From the NCBI GenBank assembly GCA_907165065.1, contig OU015528.1, positions 48,103,515-48,167,514 of the forward strand: a stretch of 64,000 nt of DNA, in the 5' to 3' direction. This document shows positions 58,248 through 64,000 of the stretch, piece by piece. The DNA is from Caprimulgus europaeus. Its lineage: Eukaryota; Chordata; Aves; Caprimulgiformes; Caprimulgidae. The translations under genes and the position numbers were made by a program. Every line of letters begins with the position of its first letter. Within the stretch, counting starts at the first letter, position 1. The notes below the pieces were generated by a model. The model worked only from the letters and a program-made list of their open reading frames with translations, had not been told where the DNA came from and searched no databases.

Positions 58248-61200
58248 TTAGTTGTTCTTCTTATCCTCGGGAGGTGCGTAAGGAGGTGGCTGATCCTGGA
58301 AGGAGATAGTGCAGTCAACAATCCTGCTTGTTTTATGACAAGCTCTTACCAGGCATTCCTGGCTTGGCTTACAATGACTGACTGCTCTTCAGTGGGCTAC
58401 AGACAGAGCCAGATGCTGTGTTTTAAGCTGTCATTTCATCACACCACTCCTCTCTAGTATCAGTTATGCTCCAGGATATATGCTGCCTTCCATAACATTT
58501 CTAGTGAGGGTCCCCTCAAAACCAGATAACAAATGGTTATTTAATCTGTTTTAATCACCATCCTCCCTTCACTTCTAGGGCTTTGCCTCTGTTGATGTTC
58601 AGAGCTCTGACCCAGCAGACAGCAAGCCCCTGGGCTGAGGGCCAGCTCTGTTGCTCCATTGGTCTCCAGCCCACCACAGAGCCATGTGAGGCAGAGAAGG
58701 GCACAGGCAGACTGGCTGTCACGTACCAGATGTAGGCTACAGCCTACCTACCAGCTGCCACTGATTGAACAGTAAGAGACCTCCCCATCTCAAAAAAAAT
58801 GAAAGAGAAACTCACACACTCTCATCCTTAAGCAGCCTGCTCTTCTTTAACTCTCCCTACTTTCAGGCCCAACAGAAGCAGAGAGCTCTGTTCTCTGTGC
58901 CCATGCAAATTTTTTGTGCCTTTAAGAGTAAGACAAGTACTGGATGAATCTTAAAGCCCTCCTCCTTTCCTGACTGAGGATTTAACAAGCCTTCTTCATG
59001 GGACCAAGTTACACAACTCTTTCCCAGGAAAACACACGCTTTCTGTGCATGTTCCATGTGAAGGCAAGCTAGACTTTGCTAAGAAAGCAAACTGCTGTCT
59101 CTACCAGTGATAGAAGAGGGAGCAGGCACAGGCCTACCAGAGGTGCAGTACTCACCATGGGCATGTACACGTTGTGTGGGTTGGCAGGGTTGTAATATGC
59201 AGTGGAAGCGGCTTCCATGGCCTTACTACTCCCTAGAAAGGAAAGAAAATAAGCCATCCTACATGCCTTAGGCAGTGACCCAAGACCCAGAGCCTTATCC
59301 CCAGCCATAGCTCTTTCGAGGAGGCAACAATGGTCCAAAGAGCCAACAGCAACTGCAGCAAGCTGGGTTTGAATTCAGAGCAGCCAGGAAAACTGCAAGC
59401 TGCCTAGAGCTGACCACGAGCTGTGCAGCGCAGAGCTGGGCAGCTCCCTCCACACTCTGTTATCACAAATAATAGATCAAGATGACTGTGAGCTCCTGCA
59501 ATAGCAGCTTCCCCATCCCATGCTGTGCTCACAATGCCACCCACAGCCCAAGCCCCGCTTTTGCACCCAGACCCTGGCAGCCCCCCAGACCCATTACCTG
59601 GTGTCCCTGGGCTCACCCAGGCCGAGGGAGCTGAGGGGGCTGAGGGTCCTGCAGGGGATGGCCCAGAGTAGGGAGGAGGAGGCGGCACATACATGGGGTT
59701 CATGTTTGGAAGTGGTGGGTAAATACCTGAAAAAGACGACATTGGATTGATGTTTTGGACCATGCCAATGGGACAGAGTGAAAGACTGTTCACAGGTCCA
59801 GCAGGACATTAGCCCTGGACAAGAGCAGCAGTGAGAGAAGTTCTGCAGGCTTGGCAGGGATGCAGACAGCAGGGATTAGACATTTTGCTAATGCCTGTCA
59901 TGCCAGCAGGTGACAATTCTCTGCCAAGCAGCAACACAATTTACAAAGCACATTTTTACCTCCCATCTAGCTGCAACAAGAGACACACAGGTGTGATCAA
60001 TAGCATGCGACAGATTTCTGCAAGCATAAGGATCCTTCATGAAAACAAAACTACAGTAAGCCTCACACCGTACCACTGTGATTTATTTACAGCTAACACC
60101 AAGCACTCGCTGCCAGTCATCACCACACAACTTCCAAACCTGGAGTCTGGGCGTATGGATATCCCATGGGCTGTGGAGCGGGTCCATAGGCATTCATCGG
60201 AGGTGGTGCATAAGGACATGGTCCGTTTGGTGGTGGAGGGGCAGCATAGCCCCCTGGAGCAGGTGAATACCCCCCTGGAGCAGGCGGGGTGGGTGCATAC
60301 CCTCCGGGCACAGGTGTATAGCCATAGCCAGGGTTCTGGAGAGGAACGCCATTGGAAGCTAAGGAGCACATGTTTAGTAAGCCAGACATCCTTTTGTTAA
60401 AATCAAACATACAGAATAAAAGGAAAGTAGTCCTGTTCATGCAGCACCATTCCCCATCATCTAAATTCACTACACAGCCCTGGCAAAGTCGTGTGCTTGG
60501 AAAGCATTAGCCTCCTCGCTGCAAGTTCACAGGGTGCTAAAGGAAACCAGCTGCAAAAATACCAGCTGTCAGTACCAGTTCAATCACAGAGCTCCTGCTG
60601 CTGGAAAAAAAGACTGTTCTAAAGCAAATAGCAGCAGAGTGGTTTTATCTTCCTTTCTAAACTTTCCTATCAGAAAAAAATGTACATTTTGAAATGCACA
60701 TTTTTTTTAAAAAAGAAAACTTTCATATCAGAAAAAACTGTACATTTTTCCCCTGTTTGAAAGTTTTAAATAGAAGTTACTATTTTGAATTTATTCCCCT
60801 CTCGCCCCCTTCAAATATGGACATGTTAACTTCCACCATCACATATTTCAACTTTATTCCAGGAGGATTAAGATTCTGCAGAAAAAGGTGGTCCACATCA
60901 GAAGCAGAAACTCCAGAATATTCTGCTTGCACAAAGTGGTACAGTGAAATAAAAGAAAGAGGACTGGAAGGAAAAACAAAAGTTCCCCTAGGAAAAAACC
61001 CCACAACATTGCTGTGGAAGAGTGCATAGAGTACCCCTCTTCTCCCATCCCACAAAGTTCAAAAAGAGGACTATTCTCTAACTAGCTCAGCCAGTCATGG
61101 GGGAACTGTAGGCTCTGGAGATCCCTTACCATTAGAGGCAGCTTTGAACATCAACTCTCCAAACTCAATGGCTCCTCCGCTGTTGAAAGTCAGTTTAAAT

Positions 61201-63555
61201 GTACCCTGCCCTTCCCAGCCACCTGAGAGAGAGAGAATTAGAATTGAAACAGACTATTAACCTCCTCAGTAGCAGTCAAGCCAACAAAACAGTTAACACT
61301 CCAATTATTTTTTTTCTCCATTTCAAAACTATTTTGTGTGATATCACCAGGGGAAGGAATCATGGCACTGCTATCAGATGTCCTCCAAGACAGTATCTCA
61401 AGAAGATCAGGAATTTATTTCTTTCCCCTTTAAAAGATGATGCCCATTATAGTTAGGCAGAAGCAGCCTACTCTAAATGTTACGCTTCCTGAAAGGTTTA
61501 ATAGAACCTAATAATGAACACAGTGCAAAGAAAGAACACTTAATTCACTGAGGATTTCAATCAAAAGCCCTCAAACGAAGTTTTATCGCTGACCGCAGTG
61601 GACTGCAGATCAGGTCTGCAACTCAAGCTAGGATTTAAATCAAATGCAACATTTCTAATCTCTTTGACCCAGAGAAACTCAGACAGATTATAAATGCTTA
61701 GGTATAAGAGCACTTTCTCAGGGAAAAAAAGCAAGTAGGCAATGACATTGCAGGATAAGAATGCTTTGTTTTGTTTGTTTTGATGTTGTGCTTGGGGTTT
61801 TTGGGGACAGTTAGTTTTGGTTTGGGGGACTTTTATTTTTCTAGAAAAAAGATGTCTTTTAAATAAAAGATTTAATAAAATAAGATTTATCTTCCTTGTC
61901 TGACTAATAATAAAGTCAGCAGAAGTAGAGAAAGCCTCTTGGGGATAAAGTAGAAATAAAGGACAGAAATGTAACAAAAACATGAAAAAAGTCACCCCCT
62001 TGGAGGTTCACCTCTTCAAAATCACTGTCTTGGTATGATTTCAGCCCGAGCACATAGGCTGATCCACAATCCAGAGGACCCAGACACTTTAAGACATTGT
62101 TAGGAACAGAAAGTAAAAGCATAAGCTCTCCAGATGCCATCAAAATGCACATAAACTAGTTTTAGGGCTGAAGAGGGAAGAAATTTGAACCAGAAGCCTT
62201 GTATTTTAATTCCTGTTTACCTTCAGCAATTCCTTATTTGGTCACAAGCATGACTAAGTCTTATCACAATTTCATCATCAAATTGGGAGCAAAGCTAAAC
62301 CAATGATATACAGCAGCATCCTAGATGCACACAAAGCTACCCAATCTGGTAAGTGACTAACGACCTTAAGAAAACAAAAGTGCTTGCTAATTCTGTCTAT
62401 CAATACCAACAACTGGTGGCTTGGTCACTTACACACCCTTCCAGGTCAAAGGCAGAAAAACAAGCACATGCAGAAACCAAGTAAATGTGACATGCACAAC
62501 AAGACAGAAGTTTCAGGATTAAACAAAAGCCATCCTGTGAAAGTCAGTTATTAGCTTTGGGGGCAGAAAGTAACACTGAAGCAGTGCCTTGAAGTTCAGA
62601 AGACACGGGTTACCTGAGCATGGACATGCTAGCTACACTGCTGTAGCTACTCCGTCTGTCTTCTCTGTGCACACAAGCCATCTATCTGATGCTCAGCAGA
62701 AGATAAAAGGACTTGTGACACTTTGGAAGAGTTCAGCCTATAAAGAAAGCACAGGCACATACCTCCTGCCTCAGCCTGAATCTGTCCTTTGATGTAATTG
62801 GCAGAGAAAACAGGCTGCTCAATCGAGCATCCTTTCACCAAATAAAACGGCATCATGAAAGACCGCATAGGATCCTTGCCCTTGGACACAAAGATCACCT
62901 GCAAGACAGGAGGGAACGCCTCTGAAATATGTGAATTAGATATAAAGGGTGCTCATGGAGTTCTAGCTCCAGCAGCATCTAAAAAGAGGATAACTTGACT
63001 CCTAGTATCAGCATGCATTGTGTTATTTCACAGCTTTAACAGTGCGGGATCCCAAACAGATTTGGTGGCACATGGCTCAGCTGACTGAAGCCATGTAAGT
63101 TGCAAAATAATAAACTGCTTAAAACAGACATGCCCATGTATACAGTTTTATTGTTCTGCTTTTTAAGGATAAGCTATGGCAGTTTTCAAAGAAAGTACTA
63201 TTGACTGACACGTTATATGAAATATATTCTCTAGGCAGTGACTTTCAGGACTGCACATGCCTTTGTAGGGAACTGGAATTGTGGCACAGGCACAAACCAT
63301 CCCATTTCTACCTTCCCTTCTCCTACCTAGCACTCTCAGTGGTTCTTCCAGTAACAAAAATCACTTCTTCTATCACTAACTAGGTTTCTGGTCCAAAGTC
63401 TACAGGACCCTTTAAGGAGAAGAAGTCCTCCTGGCATCAGACTTACCCTATAAGGGGTGAGATACAGCATCCCTTTCTTGGTGCCTTTGAAGGCTTCAGG
63501 CTTGCCCGTCACGTCACTGAAGGAGAGCTCCACATCTTTACACTGTTTGAGAACA
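58248..63555 (-). CDS. WBP2NL: WBP2-family GRAM domain protein, WBP2NL locus, 5' partial
   Basis: Adaptor with a GRAM domain and PPxY motifs for WW-domain partners. WBP2 is a co-activator with YAP and steroid receptors; mammalian WBP2NL (PAWP) is a sperm protein. Minus-strand exons: 63555-63447, 62898-62763, 61222-61130, 60358-60140, 59726-59598, 59232-59156 and 58295-58248, about 269 residues in the window. The first coding exon, with the start codon, lies beyond the right edge. The GRAM part carries [31 protein letters not shown] and ANYIKG. Then follow PGGY repeats, two PPPY motifs (PPPPPYSG and QPPPYAPP), the NPHNVYMP block and the end PPEDKKNN. All introns are GT-AG with consistent phase. 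Synteny says WBP2NL, yet the C-terminus is of WBP2 type. Confidence 0.88.
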
Positions 63556-64000
63556 CTGCAGGAGGAAATCAGACAAATGGGAGAGACAAGCCCAGCAACA
63601 GCCCTGACAGGCACACCCCACACAGCACACCAGAAACTGAATATTATCCTAAAAGACCCAGCTCCGGTGAGGGCCCAGCTGTTTTTCCTTTGAACAGAGA
63701 GGGATGATTTATGCAGAGCAGAATAATTCATCCTCTCACCTGTCACAACCCCTGCTCCTCCTCCACAAAGGGAAGCTTTAAATGACAGTTTCTCTTTCTG
63801 TCTCCAAAACCATCAGTCTGAGGAACTGCTCTCTCTGCATGAGAAGAGCCTCAGCTCAAAAGTCAGGGCACAGGAAGGGTTGAGGTGTCTGACACCACCC
63901 CCCCCAAGGTATCGACTCAGAGCAAGCCTCTCTCTCCAAGGCCGTGCTCAAATCCAGGACTGGCCACTACATGGGAAAACAGCATTGCTGTAATACCTCA
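63556..64000 (-). other. WBP2NL: WBP2NL first intron (partial)
   Basis: Upstream of the first visible WBP2NL exon, after the minus-strand acceptor CTCCTGCAG (63556-63564). The sequence runs off the window edge. No first exon or CpG island was recognised in these 445 bases. Confidence 0.55.

Noticed and set aside
59610-59630. Alternative WBP2NL donor at TGG/GTGAGC inside exon 59598-59726
   Set aside because: It would put the next exon in the wrong frame; the donor CCAG/GTAATG at 59598 keeps phase with NPHNVYMP.
1-64000. CRISPR arrays, insertion sequences, operons, tRNA or rRNA genes
   Set aside because: Spliced vertebrate genes and CR1 LINEs exclude a prokaryotic origin; no tRNA or rRNA pattern was recognised.

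Overview
The window is vertebrate nuclear DNA, most likely avian. The genes are split by short GT-AG introns, promoters lie in CpG islands, and three CR1 LINE copies (the dominant bird/reptile retrotransposon) are recognisable. Gene order and orientation match human 22q13.2 read in reverse: TCF20 (+), CYP2D (+), NDUFA6 (+), SMDT1 (-), PHETA2 (-), NAGA (+), WBP2NL (-). No tools were available. Family names come from recognising protein sequence and from synteny; exon borders come from splice signals, reading phase and family exon lengths.

Layout: 1-2969 looks like TCF20 intron, and 2970 to about 4265 is its terminal exon. From 4.3 to 23.4 kb is gene-free DNA with an old CR1 fragment (about 12.04-12.33 kb) and a possible LTR remnant (about 21.5-22.15 kb). 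A complete nine-exon CYP2D gene runs from 23,483 to 31,492. NDUFA6 (three exons) follows a CpG-island promoter with three CCAAT boxes. SMDT1 (two exons, minus strand) faces it tail to tail, with a CR1 3' fragment and SMDT1's poly(A) signal between them. PHETA2 (one coding exon, minus) and NAGA (eight exons, plus) diverge from a shared CpG island that carries a 16-bp minisatellite. NAGA intron 4 holds a 2.9-kb CR1 ORF2 copy. WBP2NL (minus, seven exons visible, first coding exon beyond the right edge) converges on NAGA, and their poly(A) signals face each other 32 bp apart.

The genes are neighbours by ancestry, not one pathway. They cover transcriptional regulation (TCF20), monooxygenation of small molecules in the ER (CYP2D), respiratory complex I (NDUFA6), the mitochondrial calcium uniporter (SMDT1/EMRE), endosome-to-Golgi traffic with OCRL (PHETA2), lysosomal glycan breakdown (NAGA), and a GRAM/PPxY adaptor (WBP2NL). 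Points worth a second look are a GC-AG intron in CYP2D, a WBP2NL that keeps the WBP2-type C-terminus, the minisatellite inside a bidirectional promoter, a structured hairpin in a possible solo LTR beside SMDT1, and the facing poly(A) signals. I found no clearly unprecedented gene system.
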